From contig NC_090253.1 in NCBI RefSeq assembly GCF_037325665.1, forward strand, positions 15,220,293 to 15,284,292: 64,000 nt of DNA, in the 5' to 3' direction. Positions 51,400 to 64,000 of this stretch are shown here, one piece after another; within the stretch, counting starts at the first letter, position 1; each line of letters begins with the position of its first letter. The DNA comes from Littorina saxatilis. Lineage: Eukaryota; Mollusca; Gastropoda; Littorinimorpha; Littorinidae. The position numbers and the translations under genes are program-made. Under the pieces are notes generated by a model, which did not search any database, had not been told where the DNA came from, and saw nothing but the letters and a program-made list of their open reading frames with translations.

Positions 51400-51451
<52 letters not shown>

Positions 51452-51518
51452 CATACACATACACCACGACCCTCGTCTCGATGTTAAAACATTTAGTCAA
51501 AACTTGACTAAATGTAAA
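50670..51518 (+). repeat. Repeat R2, copy d
   Basis: Full-length, more diverged than copies b, c and e (for example TCCGCCGCTAGTGCAAAAGG in place of the usual segment). Ends in the TTGACTAAATGTAAA hairpin and runs straight into copy e. Confidence 0.9.
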
Positions 51519-52290
51519 CAAGTCGCGTAAGTCAAGTAGCTGTCGAATTCACAGAATGAAACTGAACGCAATGCAACGCAGCAAGACCGTATACTCGTAG
51601 CATCGTCAGTCCACCGCTCATGGCAAAGGCAGTGAAATTGACAAGAAGAGCGGGGTAGTAGTTGCGCTGAGAAGGATAGCACGCTTTTCTGTACCTCACT
51701 TCGTTTTAACTTTCTGAGCGTGTTTTCAATCCAAACATATGATATCTATATGTTTTTGGAATCAGGAACCGACAAGGAATAAGATGAAAGTGTTTTTAAA
51801 TTGATTTCGAAAATTTAATTTTGATCATAATTTTTATATTTTTAATTTTCAGAGCTTGTTTTTAATCCAAATATAACATATTTATATGTTTTTAGAATCA
51901 GCAAATGATGGAGAATAAGATGAACGTAAATTTGGATCGTTTTATAAAAAAAATATTTTTTTTACAATTTTCAGATTTTTAATGACCAAAGTCATTAATT
52001 AATTTTTAAGCCACCAAGCTGAAATGCAATACCGAAGTCCGGGCTTCGTTGAAGATTACTTGACCAAAATTTCAACCAATTTGGTTGAAAAATGAGGGCG
52101 TGACAGTGCCGCCTCAACTTTCACGAAAAGCCGGATATGACGTCATCAAAGACATTTATCCAAAAAATGAAAAAAACGTCTGAGGATATCATACCCAGGA
52201 ACTCTCATGTCATATTTCATAAAGATCGGCCCAGTAGTTTAGTCTGAATCACTCTACACACACACACACACACAGACAGACAGACAGACA

Positions 52291-52326
<36 letters not shown>

Positions 52327-52398
52327 TACACCACGACCCTTGTCTCGATTCCCCCCTCTATGTTAAAACATTTAGTCAAAACTTGACTAAATGTAAAA
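51519..52398 (+). repeat. Repeat R2, copy e
   Basis: Full-length, very similar to copies b and c except for a small deletion after CAAGTCGCGTAAG. Contains (CA)n and (CAGA)n before the terminal hairpin. Confidence 0.92.
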
Positions 52399-53271
52399 AA
52401 GATGAACTATTTTCTTCTTCTTTTTCTTCTTCTTCTTCTTCTTCTTCTTCTTCTTCTTCTGCGTTCGATGTTATGGCCGTTAAATTCCGTCGCGATATTA
52501 CCTTGAATGGTTGAAAACGACGTTAAACACCAAATAAAGAAATGGTCGTTAAATCCTCAGTTCGGTGGCTGCCAAGAAGTCCGCAGTCTTCTGTAGATCG
52601 CCAGTGGGTCCCCAGAGCTTGGTGCCCAGGCTGGTGTCTTACGGCCAGTAGTGCTGGCGTGCTGTCTCCAGGTGTGGGCATGCCATGCTTGTAGAACGTG
52701 CCCAGGGGTTTGTTCCTAATTACTTTTTTAAAAGCTGAAGTAAAGGACAGTTTAGGTATAGAAAGAAGATATTCCAGCAGAGTGCGTTCCCTTCCATGCA
52801 ACAGTCATGCAAGAGTAGTTGCCCTTAAAGCGATAAGTTGCAAGCAGTCAGGCTGTGTCCATGTGGAGGGTTTGCTTTATTCCATGTCAAATCCTGAACA
52901 GATCTCATACGGTGAGTCGAATCGTTTGCACCGTAAAGACCCCGTGCCTTTAAACACTACAGATTTGCTACACCCATCTAAGTTCACACCGTACCCACAG
53001 CCCCGGAAAGCACCTGAGTTTGATGTTCGTGGATTGTGTCTATGGAGAAACGAATTCTGCAGGTCAAGTCTGCGTGTAAATAGTCAAAGCGAAATGCTCG
53101 TTCTTCCAGGTACACTCGCATTCATTATTCAGCTGACTGTTAAGAAAATTCCTCTGTCTTGCTTCGTTTTACCTTTATGGTACCAGTATCTGGTTTCTAT
53201 TGAATCTGTCCAAGCGAGACTACATTGATAATGTAACCTTTGCCGGATGCCGCTTTTGACTACACACGCCC
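52399..53271. other. Retroelement tail and unassigned DNA
   Basis: 52425-52545 has (CTT)n followed by GTTGAAAACGACGTTAAACA then CCAAATAAAG, both looking like SINE/LINE 3' ends in opposite senses. Frames at 52523-52801 (minus) and 52698-53228 (plus) overlap and show no recognised domain. Confidence 0.4.
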
Positions 53272-53399
53272 GACGATGCGGGTTTGTCTGAACCCATACA
53301 TTTGAAAGAGGGTTTTTACCGTTTATTTCTCTAACGACGATGCGGGTTTGTCTGAACCCATACATTTGAAAGAGGGTTTTTACCGTTTATTTCTCTAAC
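53272..53399. repeat. 64-bp perfect tandem duplication
   Basis: Two identical units (53272-53335, 53336-53399) starting GACGATGCGGGTTTGTCTGA. A third partial start, GACGGGGTGGGTTC, follows. The unit holds the reverse form of the TATGGGT...AACCCGCGCC motif. Confidence 0.95.
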
Positions 53400-53466
53400 G
53401 ACGGGGTGGGTTCAGGGAAACCCACAGCGCTACTTCAGTGGGTGCATCGAGTTTCTCCCTTCACCG

Positions 53467-53531
53467 ACTTCTTGCAGGGGAGGGAGAGGGGGAGGGAGAG
53501 ACTGAGAGAGACTGAGACAGACTGAGAGACT

Positions 53532-53573
<42 letters not shown>

Positions 53574-54960
53574 AAGAAAGAGAGAGAGAGAGACTAAGAA
53601 AGAGAGAGAGAGAGACTAAGAAAGAGAGAGAGAGACTAAGAAAGAGAGAGAGAGAGACTAAGAAAGAGAGAAAGAGAGAGAAAGACTAAGAAAGAGAGAG
53701 AGAGAGACTAAGAAAGAGAGAGAGAGAGACTAAGAAAGAGAGAGAGAGAGAGACTAAGAAAGAGAGAGAGAGACAAAGAAAGGGAGAGAGAGAGACTAAG
53801 AAAGAGAGAGAGAGAGAGACTAAGAAAGAGAGAGAGAGAGACTAAGAAAGAGAGAGAGAGAGACTAAGAAAGAGAGAGAGAGACTAAGAAAGAGAGAGAG
53901 AGAGACTAAGAAAGAGAGAGAGAGAGAGACTAAGAAAGAGAGAGAGAGAGACCAAGAAAAAGAGAGAGAGAGAGAGACTAAGAAAGAGAGAGAGAGAGAG
54001 ACAAAGAAAGAGAGAGAGAGAGACTACGAAAGAGAGAGAGAGAGACTAAGAGAGAGAGAGAGAGACTAAGAAAGAGAGAGAGAGAGACAAAGAAAGATCA
54101 ATCAATCAATCAATCAATGAAGCTTATATCGCGCATATTCCGTGGGTACAGTTCTAGGCGCTCTGCAGTGATGCCGTGTGAGATGAAATTTTATACGGCC
54201 AGTAGATTGCAGCCATTTCGGCGCATATTTACCTTTCACGGCCTTATTCCAAGTCACACGGGTATGGTAGACAATTATTAACTGTGCCTAAGCAATTTTG
54301 CCAGGAAAGACCCTTTTGTCAATCGTGGGATCTTTAACGTGCACACCCAATGTAGTATACACGGGGGGTGGTTCGGACACCGAAGAGAGTCTGCACACAA
54401 AGTTGACTCTGTGAAATAAATTTCCGCCGAACCTGGGATCGAACTCGCGCTGACAGCGGCCAACTGAATACAGCGGCCAACTAAAGAGAGAGAGAGACTA
54501 AGAAAGAGAGAGAGAGAGAGACTAAGAGAGAGAGAGAGAGACTAAGAAAGAGAGAGAGAGAGACTAAGAGAGAGAGAGAGACTAAGAAAGAGAGAGAGAG
54601 AGACTAAGAAAGAGAGAGTGAGAGACTAAGAAAGAGAGAGAGAGACTAAGAAAGAGAGAGAGAGACTAAGAAAGAGAGAGAGAGAGAGACTAAGAAAGAG
54701 AGAGAGAGACTAAGAAAGAGAGAGAGAGAGACTAAGAAAGAGAGAGAGAGAGACTAAGAAAGAGAGAGAGAGAGAGACTAAGAAAGAGAGAGAGAGAGAG
54801 ACTAAGAAAGAGAGAGAGACTAAGAAAGAGAGAGAGACTAAGAAAGAGAGAGAGAGAGACTAAGAAAGAGAGAGAGAGAGACTAAGAAAGAGAGAGAGAG
54901 ACAAAGAAAGAGAGAGAGAGAGACTAAGAAAGAGAGAGAGAGAGACTAAGAAAGAGAGAC
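53467..54960. repeat. Second GA-rich minisatellite array
   Basis: Same (GA)n ACTAAGAAA structure as 1-1130, split by a SINE at 54097-54483, and continued in the same phase after it. Confidence 0.95.
54097..54483 (-). mobile_element. tRNA-headed SINE inside the GA array
   Basis: The (TCAA)n end at 54098 is the minus-strand 3' tail. Body matches 38894-39416 (GCGCATATT, GTGGGATCTTTAACGTGCAC); the head region (GGGATCGAACTCGCG complement) is related to 8596-8795. Inserted after the GA array had expanded. Confidence 0.85.
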
Positions 54961-55510
54961 AGAGAGAGAGACTAAGAGAGAGAGACAGACAGAGAGAGAC
55001 AGACAGAGAGACAGAGAGAGAGCTAGAGAGAGACAGAGACAGACAGACAGACAGAGACAGACAGTCAGATAGACAGTCAGATAGACAGACAGACAGACAG
55101 ACAGAGCAACTGACAACAGACATACAGACAGAGAGATACAGACAGACAGACAGAGAGACAGACAGTCTCTTGGAGACAAACAAGCAGACAGACACTGTTC
55201 CGCCGCTTTCGTAATTATGGGTGTAGCAGAACCTGCGCCGTCGGCAGAGGGATAGTTACAATCACTACTACTCTTTAAAAGTATGGGTTTGTGTGAACCC
55301 GCGCCATCGGTAGTGTGTATGTAAATTATCATAATCAATTAATTTTAATGTTTTGTCATGTACACACTAAAAATTTGCAGACAGAGAGAAAATTAGGTGT
55401 GTGAGAGATACTTAAAATTTCAAAACGATACCTTTAATGGTTCCAGAGTTACAATGATTTTAGTGTGTCTCTGGGTACAGGTGAACCCAGGAAGCACGGC
55501 AAAGGTTAAG
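54961..55510. repeat. CAGA tract and unique flank, second copy
   Basis: Mirrors 1131-1656 in the same orientation, including both TATGGGT...AACCCGCGCC motifs (about 55214, 55279) and the end GGCAAAGGTTAA. Differences are scattered substitutions and CAGA-tract length. Confidence 0.85.
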
Positions 55511-56775
<1,265 letters not shown>

Positions 56776-56880
56776 CAAGTTGCGTAAGGCGAAATTACAA
56801 CATTTAGTCAATCTGTCGAACCCACAGAATACAAGAAACTAAGTCCATCTCACGATGAACACGAGCCGAAATCATATGCA
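56776..56880 (+). repeat. Repeat R2, copy f (left-end fragment)
   Basis: CAAGTTGCGTAAGGCGAAAT then ACATTTAGTCAATCTGTCG matches the R2 left end; similarity fades by about 56850. Confidence 0.7.
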
Positions 56881-56959
56881 CTCGACTTATGAAATAGAAA
56901 GAAATCAAATACGACGAAGAGAAGAAAAAGTTTGAAAGTACCATTGAACTTCCATGTCC

Positions 56960-56983
56960 AAGTTGTCAAACACACACACACAT

Positions 56984-57044
<61 letters not shown>

Positions 57045-57152
57045 TACACACACACACACACACACAACTGTGTAGATGTATCGTACACCTCATATATTAC
57101 TCAAACAAAATTGAAGTTCACGAAGAAATCGTTTTATTTCTGTGTCATTCAA

Positions 57153-57251
<99 letters not shown>

Positions 57252-57369
57252 TGCTCTTTCACCAATTAGGAACACCACTGAAAACAAGAGGCGAAGCCTT
57301 CAAGGCTCCCGTAAGAAATCAACAAACAGTAACATAACACAAACTCACTCACTCCGTAACACACACACA

Positions 57370-57431
<62 letters not shown>

Positions 57432-57443
57432 CACACACACACA
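56960..57443. repeat. Repeat X copy 2 with CA and TC tracts
   Basis: CA-rich tract (56970-57065), the X block 57062-57155 (inverse of 29892-29985), then TC (57155-57245) and CA (57360-57443). Microsatellites sit on both sides of the X block. Confidence 0.8.
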
Positions 57444-58437
57444 GTTAAAACTAACGCATCATATCAACTCCATGTATAATTTTCAAAAGAAGGCAAACAG
57501 ATAAAATGACTAGGGTAATAGGTTAGGTACCTGCCATGTGGGCACTTTTTCCACTGCTGTCCTCAGTCCTATACTTTTCATCAAGACTTGTCACCATGCC
57601 GAGTAGATCTAAATTCGGAAGTCTTCATGTGGCTGAGGCATATATCTGACATAGCGTCGATCTTGTTGTAGGTTAACCTCCTTTCTGAAACAAATGGCAA
57701 AATGCGATTACAACCTACACAAATATAAACAGTGTTTTGAAACAGAATAGTCAGGTTATACAAGCCACTTTACCTATGCAGCATGGTAACCCTACAATAT
57801 GCGAAACATGTCGACTGCAGCAGCCTGGTTCTTAAAATAATTCTGACGGTCAACACAGCCAGAAATGCCAACAAAGACAAGAAAGCTGTGGCAAGGTAAG
57901 CTTACCAAACGTTACATAGCGAATCATATGATAGTGCGTAAACAGCAAACAGTAGATCTACAATCAAAGAGAGGATCGAGTCTGGAATGAAACGCGATAC
58001 AGATCTAGCATTCAAAAACTGTCTTTCACGTTCAAGGAAGTTGTTGCAAAGTACTTAAGACTTACTAAATTGTACAGACAAAACCATGACAGTGCATGTT
58101 TTGAATCTGAGGAAAAAATCGTGATCATTTTGACTTTGAGAACAGATTCATTCCGTTTCCTTATATCTGCATGTTCAAGTAAATGGTGGACAGTTTTTTT
58201 CGGGCAGAGTAAACTTAACTTGAGACTCTACTGCAAGTCTTGAAATTCACATAAATCGAACCACGAGCAAAGACATCCAAACATTACAGGCACTTTAGAT
58301 CAACTCATTTCACTAGAGGTGACTGCCTAGCACTGTGTTTGACATCCGTGTCTGCTGAAATAAAAAGAAATTAAAACAAAACGGATTAACAGTAGGTGAC
58401 ACGTTATCAGAGTGGGAGACACTAGATCTGTCTCTGA
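57444..58437. other. Possible intron/exon region, unresolved
   Basis: On the minus strand 57684-57532 has TTTGTTTCAG before and GGCAG|GTACCT after, like an internal exon, but it has stops in the phase that would join a putative exon at 58508-58438. No homology recognised. Confidence 0.3.
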
Positions 58438-58627
58438 ACTTACCGGGATACGGCTGCAAGATCGACACTGTCTGCCGCGCTTTCGACAGCTCTTCCTCGC
58501 GTGGACATTGGAAACACGCTGTGCAGATCAAATTGTAGGAAATCTCCCTTTGGTATCTTCTTTATTTACTTTTCTGGAGCTTAGAAACCGAACAACATGA
58601 AATCGTCTTCCCCGGCGAATCGGCGAG
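58438..58627. promoter_or_regulatory. Candidate divergent first exons
   Basis: Minus: ATG near 58508 (MSTRGRAVESAADSVDLAAV) to donor CCCG|GTAAGT at 58438. Plus: ATG at 58597 (MKSSSPANRRG) to donor GCGAG|GTGAGA near 58627. About 90 bases separate the starts, and the block is GC-richer than its surroundings. A bidirectional promoter is possible; both peptides are unknown. Confidence 0.25.
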
Positions 58628-59390
58628 GTGAGAACTGGACCACAATCCTTCGCGCGACCCCTGACCTGATCTTGACACCTGACCTGCCGTCTACATGCCA
58701 AACACGACACAAATCAGTCAACTGCTTGTACCCCTTCAAAACCCCCCACCACCCGTTTTCTTTGGATACACGCTTTAACTACACACATGCCGACACAATG
58801 TTGATCATTGCTTCAATAATTTGAAGATGGTGCTTGAAAATTAACCACGTGAAATGAGTATTTCGGTGTTTAGCCAAAAATGTTAAAGTTTCTACCACAG
58901 ACATACACACATACATACATACATACGCACGCACGCACGCACAGACAGACAAAGTTTACCATCGCATAGGCTACACTTACGTGAGCCAAAAACCGCTGAC
59001 ATTATGGAGGAACCTGTGCCTCAAATTTACACGGTAGAATATACTGAAGACTTCCATAGAAGATAGTGGATATGTTCACCTAACTTACCTGCTAACACAA
59101 CACATTTAAAATGAGTTTATATGAATTTGCAGAGATGTCTTTATATCATTTAACAATGATATTACAAAATTCGTTCAAGCTTATGTGCACAATGCACCAA
59201 CTTTCGTCATCATGAAGCAAAAGACCCATAAATTCAGACATGAACAACATCATACAAAGTTACAGTAAGTATTGTAATTCAAGAAAACCAGTAGCATTTC
59301 AAACAATATTTACAGCATGTATATATATATTTTTTTAAGCGACTTATACAAATAACTGTAGATTTGACTCAAGCTGAGTCAATACAATGA
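58628..59390. other. No feature recognised
   Basis: AT-rich; a short (ACAT)n(ACGC)n stretch at 58905-58950. No gene supported. Confidence 0.5.
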
Positions 59391-59977
<587 letters not shown>

Positions 59978-60248
59978 TCAAAATTACCCTGACCTGGAAT
60001 GAGTGACAGGCTCCTGTAACTGATATTACGCTGATAGATACATTCTCAACCAATGTGACAATGACAAAAACGTCCGTTTTCATCTTGTTCCTGTTATATA
60101 TTCCGTTTGATCTTTGTTTTAACTATAGATACGGCATCAAGATATGCCACACAACAGAAACAACAATCATTATAATGTTTCATGTTTGCCAAAAACATTC
60201 TGACGTTACTTTCCAAAGGAAGGATCAGATCTCCCAGATGGACTAAAT

Positions 60249-61918
60249 CTACTCTACGTCACTCTCCTCCCACTCGCAGTCCGACTGCAGACCACTGTCA
60301 TCGTGGTCGTGCTCAGCGGTCTCCTCCGCGGGTCATTTCATTTAGAAAATCGCATTGATCTACCGCATAGGTCCAGATGTCTTGAACAAATTGGAATGAT
60401 TTTGCTGGCAGAACACGCCGACCACGCTGCTGTCTGTGATGCTCAGCACTCATTCTGTTGCTGATTGAGGTAGCTTCGCGATCGACGTGTTCATTTCAAT
60501 CCAAGACAGCAAGACCCATGCGTAGTTCATAGTGCAACTGGCCTTGGAAGTGAACTCGCTTTGGAAGGTACACAAGGCAAACATTATTGAAACTTTCGAC
60601 ATTGTACGTGTCCTTCGGAAAAGCAAAATCTTCGGCGTTTTTATACACAACATGGCTGTGCAAAAAATCTGAAAGGAGCTTGACAGCGACGGCTTCTGTC
60701 AAAACATACAGAGAAGGAACAAAGTGGGCTCCTTTACAAGATGATGATGCATCACACTGGTCGTGAATGTTCTGAAAATGACGAACACTTGCATCCAGCA
60801 ACTGCCGAAGTTTCTCTGGATTGCCATAGCAGTTATTGATGCACGAGTAAACGTGATCTCTAACAGCAGTGGTCTTGTCGGCCAGTTGTGGATGCCATGT
60901 CTTGCCACAATCGCGTTGTGTGCCTTGGCCTATCTTCTTCATTCCAGATTTGATGCTTTTGGCAACATGCCAACGTTCGTTAACGTTTCTGATGCCCCGT
61001 GCCTTGACGAGCTTGTTGATTGACGTGTTTCGATCATGCACGTGTTCGGAGATCGCGATGCCCTTGTCCATTGCTTCGTACATTCTACTGCAAGCTAGGT
61101 GTTCATGTCTCTGACTAACTACATCATCTTCTTTGGTAATGTGCTGAATATCTAGAACCTTGTGTGTCATCTGACCTATTGTAACATGATCTGTGTTGTA
61201 GCTATTCTTCCGGCAAGCATGGCGAGCATCTGTCATTACAGTTATTGTTCCTTCCACTACGTCCTGGTCATCACCTTTTACCCTTTCTTCTGCTAACGCG
61301 CTATTGGTGGAATGCCTTTGGAGAAATGAAACTATTCTGGCAAATCGAGGAAGTTTTTCAGCCAAGTCCGAATTTGAAACTGTGCCTATGCAGCCAAACT
61401 GTGAAAATTTCTTGTACTGAGCTGGTATGATTCCGGAAGCAATGGACGCCAAGTACATACGCTCATTCACCAAAAAGCCACGGTCACGCAAATCCGAAGA
61501 AGAATTCCAGGACAGAACATGACCACATTCACACTTGTATGTCGTCACCAAAACATGCTGTCTCATGTATGACGAACAAAGAACAAACGGGGCTCCACAA
61601 AGAATAGCATGCTCATGAACAATGTCAATCAAAGAAAATATCTGCCTTTGTTCGCCAACAAACATAGATGGAATGTATGAGTCGGACAAAGACTTTGGAC
61701 ATGAAGGTGTAGAAGTGCAAGGTGTAGAGGATGCATTGACTGGGTGGTGTGTATGATCTGGATCTGCTGGGTTGGGTGGTGACTGCGTCTCGGGCTGCGT
61801 GACTTGACTGTGTATCTTGTCATCAGGTGCTGTTTGTTTGTTTGTTGGAGTAGAAGCAGTGGTGTACAAGTTCAAAATGTGTGTTATTAGTGCTGTGTTT
61901 GTCTTGAAGCCTGACATT
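60249..61918 (-). pseudogene. Kolobok-like transposase, nearly intact
   Basis: Minus strand, open from an apparent acceptor (ATGTCAG|GCTTCAAG, about 61918) to a TGA at 60498-60496. Blocks: a Cys pair (YKCECGHVLSW), first Asp in VMTDARHACRKNSYN, second in EHVHDRNTSINKL, then NERWHVAKSIKSG, and the Glu in YNVESFNNVCLVYLPKRVHF. The order D-D-WHVAKS-E fits Kolobok-group transposases as I know them. The frame continues 61 codons past the TGA (NEHVDREATSISNRMSAEHH), where relatives read LAVLDWNE, so a Trp codon probably became TGA. A second shift near 60330 leads to an acidic tail (EHDHDDSGLQSDCEWEESDV) ending at 60249. The upstream exon (perhaps a THAP domain) is not visible; codons 5' of 61918 come from repeat R2. 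Confidence 0.7.
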
Positions 61919-61996
61919 TCTTTAGCGTTATCAAGTTGTAACCACCAAGAAAAACCCACAAAAAACAGACCGTGATTAAAATCGCATTCCACGTTT

Positions 61997-63228
61997 TTAC
62001 ATTTAGTCAAGTCTTTTTCATTTTTTCGATAAATGTCTTTGATGACGTCACATCCGGCTTTTTGTAAAAGTTGAGGCATCTTGAACACAAGGCCAGTACT
62101 GTAACTGCCCTTGATACGGATCGATCCAAGGGGGGGCAATCTCAGTCATCTCAAAGAGGGAAATCCAAACGCTATCCGCCTTGTTCGATTTTATGGGCTT
62201 GGACGATAGAGAAAAATAAGAAAAGCAAACACTGGAGTATACCTGGACGAAATTTCTATCAAGAACGCAGAATTGATTTTTTCTGAGGTTTTTTTTTGCC
62301 GTAAGCGCCATGTTTATCGGAGCAGGAAACTCTTCCAGAGTGAGGCCCCTTCGTTGATGCATGTCAACATCAGATGTGCGAGACGCGATAAACATGGCGC
62401 TTACGGCAAAAAAAAAACCTCAGAAAAAAATCAATTCTGCGTTCTTGATAGCAATTTCGTCCAGGTTTACCCTAGTGTTAGCTTTTCTTATTTTTCTCTA
62501 TCGTCCAAGCCCATAAAATCGAACAAGGCGGATAGCGTTTGGATTTCCCTCTTTGAGATGACTGAGATTGCCCCCCCTTGGATCGATCCGTATCAAGGGC
62601 AGTTACAGTACTGGCCTTGTGTTCAAGATGAAGTTGAGGCGGCACTGTCACACCCTCATTTTGATTGAAATTTTTGTAAAGCAATCTTCGACGAAGGCCG
62701 GACTTCGGTATTGCATTTCAGCTTGGTGGCTTAAAATCTAATTAATGACTTTGCTCATTAAAAATCTGAAAATTGTAATAAACATTTTTCTTTATATAAA
62801 ACGATTCAAATTTACGTTCATCTTATTCTACATCATTTCTTGATTCCAAGAACATATACATATGTTTTATTTGGATTGAACACAAGATCTGAAAATTAAA
62901 AATATAAAAATTATAATCAAAATTAAATTTCCGAAATCGATTTAAAAACAATTTCATCTTATTCCGTGTCGGTTCCTGATTCCAAAAACATATAGATATG
63001 ATATGTTTGGATTAAAAACACGCTCAGAAAGTTAAAACGAAGAGAGGTACAGAAATGCGTGCTATGCAGCACAACGAAACCACTACCGCGCTAAACAGGC
63101 TCGTCAGTTTCACTCTGTTTTGCACAAGTGGCGGACTACGGTCATTGTGAAAAAATGCAGTGCGTTCAGTTTCATTCTGTGAGTTCCACAGCTTGACTAA
63201 ATGTAGTAATTTTGCCTTACGCGACTTG
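61997..63228 (-). repeat. Repeat R2, copy g, split by foldback element
   Basis: Reverse-oriented R2 with the CAAGTCGCG start ending at 63228 and the terminal ACATTTAGTCAAG at 61997. The GATCGGTCC box and (CA)n region are deleted. Interrupted at 62077-62630. Confidence 0.88.
62077..62630. mobile_element. 554-bp foldback element, 9-bp TSD
   Basis: Arms 62077-62319 and 62385-62630 pair almost perfectly, with ends CATCTTGAACACAAGGCCAG and its complement and a 66-base unpaired centre. AAGTTGAGG duplications lie at 62068-62076 and 62631-62639; intact R2 copies read AAGTTGAGGCGGCACTG. Long TIRs and a 9-bp duplication fit a MULE/Foldback-type element. The opposing frames inside are mirror shadows of one arm. 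Confidence 0.9.
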
Positions 63229-63858
63229 TTTTTGTTTGGCGGAGGGGACAGTGTCAGCTGATAAGCAATTATTGAGCGACAGTGCCAACGCGGGACTGAA
63301 ACGAAGGGTAGTGATGCGAAAAGTGCATGACTTGACGCGGACTATGAAAGGGATAAGCCCCATCACATAGGGCTGTCGCCACTCCAGTGCTAATGGCAAC
63401 AAGAAAAGCACTTCTCCATATGCCTCTTTTCCACAGGTGTATTGTGTGCCCAGTGCACACCCGTTTCAACCCTGTGCACGGATTTTGACGGATTAGCTCG
63501 TAGACGTCGCCTGAATGTTGCCAATTAGGCCAGGTAATGATTGAACTGAGGTTCACATTGACTACTTTTAGGCTTCTTTTTCTACTCTCTGTTCCAATGT
63601 ATAGGCTTTTTGAAGGGAAACGAGCTATTTGTGCATGGCAAAACACATACGGCCGTGGATTTCCTTGCAAGGGGTTGTAAGCTTACTTATTTCTTTTTTG
63701 GTCCTCGATGGTAACGATGCATGATGACTAGGTGGGAAGGGGGGAGGGCCGTGAGGTCGAAGGGGTGGGGTGGCGATGGGGGGGGGGGGGGGGGTGGGGG
63801 TGAGAATACAATAGGGTGGGGAAAGAGGTGGGGAGGGATGGGGATAGTAGGGGTGTGT
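63229..63858. other. Unassigned DNA with poly-G
   Basis: A minus frame (63670-63269, 133 codons) shows no recognised domain. A G run of about 16 lies at 63779-63794 in a GGGGTGGGG-rich stretch. Confidence 0.4.

Positions 63859-63941
<83 letters not shown>
63859..63941. repeat. (GA)n microsatellite at window end
   Basis: About 80 bases of GA followed by CACTGACAGACAGACA. Confidence 0.97.
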
Positions 63942-63943
<2 letters not shown>

Positions 63944-64000
63944 TGACAGACAGACACATAAGACAAACTCAAGACTCAAGTCTCCAAGACTCAAAGATGC

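Noticed and set aside
61919-62139. N-terminal part of the 547-codon transposase frame
   Set aside because: Encoded largely by repeat R2 and the foldback element; an acceptor-like CAG at about 61918 is a better boundary.
62048-62668. Mirror-image frames sharing a Trp/Pro-rich peptide on opposite strands
   Set aside because: They are the two arms of the foldback element read in opposite directions; no independent evidence of coding.
63269-63670. 133-codon minus frame
   Set aside because: No recognisable domain, signal or splice partner; left unassigned.

Overview
The window is eukaryotic nuclear DNA, repeat-dense and intron-rich, with a 200-base assembly gap. Abundant short-period repeats, tRNA-headed SINEs, CR1/L2-type LINEs, many small inverted-repeat elements and the two host genes recovered suggest a lophotrochozoan, most likely a marine gastropod mollusc. 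That is inference from style; no species marker is present. No rRNA, CRISPR, operon or prokaryotic signal was seen, and I recognised no LTR retroelement or Polinton.

Two host genes can be reconstructed across introns. (1) A class A (rhodopsin-like) peptide-type GPCR on the plus strand has an extracellular-tail exon at 2798-2997 and a seven-helix exon at 5366-6281, predicting 371 aa. (2) A type I membrane protein on the minus strand, 47332 down to 31164, has seven exons that join in phase: signal peptide, IgGFc-binding-type domain, Ser/Thr-rich mucin-like stalk, one transmembrane helix and a short basic tail, 872 aa. It probably acts at the surface of a secretory or mucosal cell. Both genes carry decayed tandem copies of their own 3' coding end (C-tail codons plus stop) just downstream. 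The GPCR also has decayed copies of its TM1-coding segment upstream, and the IgGFc-type gene has an inverted copy of its 51-base microexon in the next intron.

Layout: 1-1.7 kb GA-rich array; 1.7-7.3 kb GPCR locus; 7.3-20 kb DNA-transposon relics (pogo-like, piggyBac-like, Harbinger-like), minisatellites and a gap; 20-24 kb two 5'-truncated copies of one LINE family nested around a smaller element; 24.4-26.1 kb a head-to-tail pair of a hairpin-ended repeat (R2); 26.3-29.8 kb a composite with about 0.83-kb near-identical inverted arms around a broken LINE; 30.3-47.3 kb the IgGFc-type gene, with an 8.1-kb inverted-repeat-bounded insertion in intron 4; 48.3-52.4 kb a tandem duplication and a second R2 pair; 53.4-55.5 kb a second GA array like that at the window start; 56-60 kb microsatellite-rich DNA; 60.2-62 kb a nearly intact Kolobok-like transposase pseudogene; 62-63.2 kb an R2 copy split by a foldback element with 9-bp target duplications.

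Most remaining open frames are translations of GT, GA or CA repeats or antisense shadows. Nested insertions with visible target-site duplications allow several relative datings from the sequence alone.
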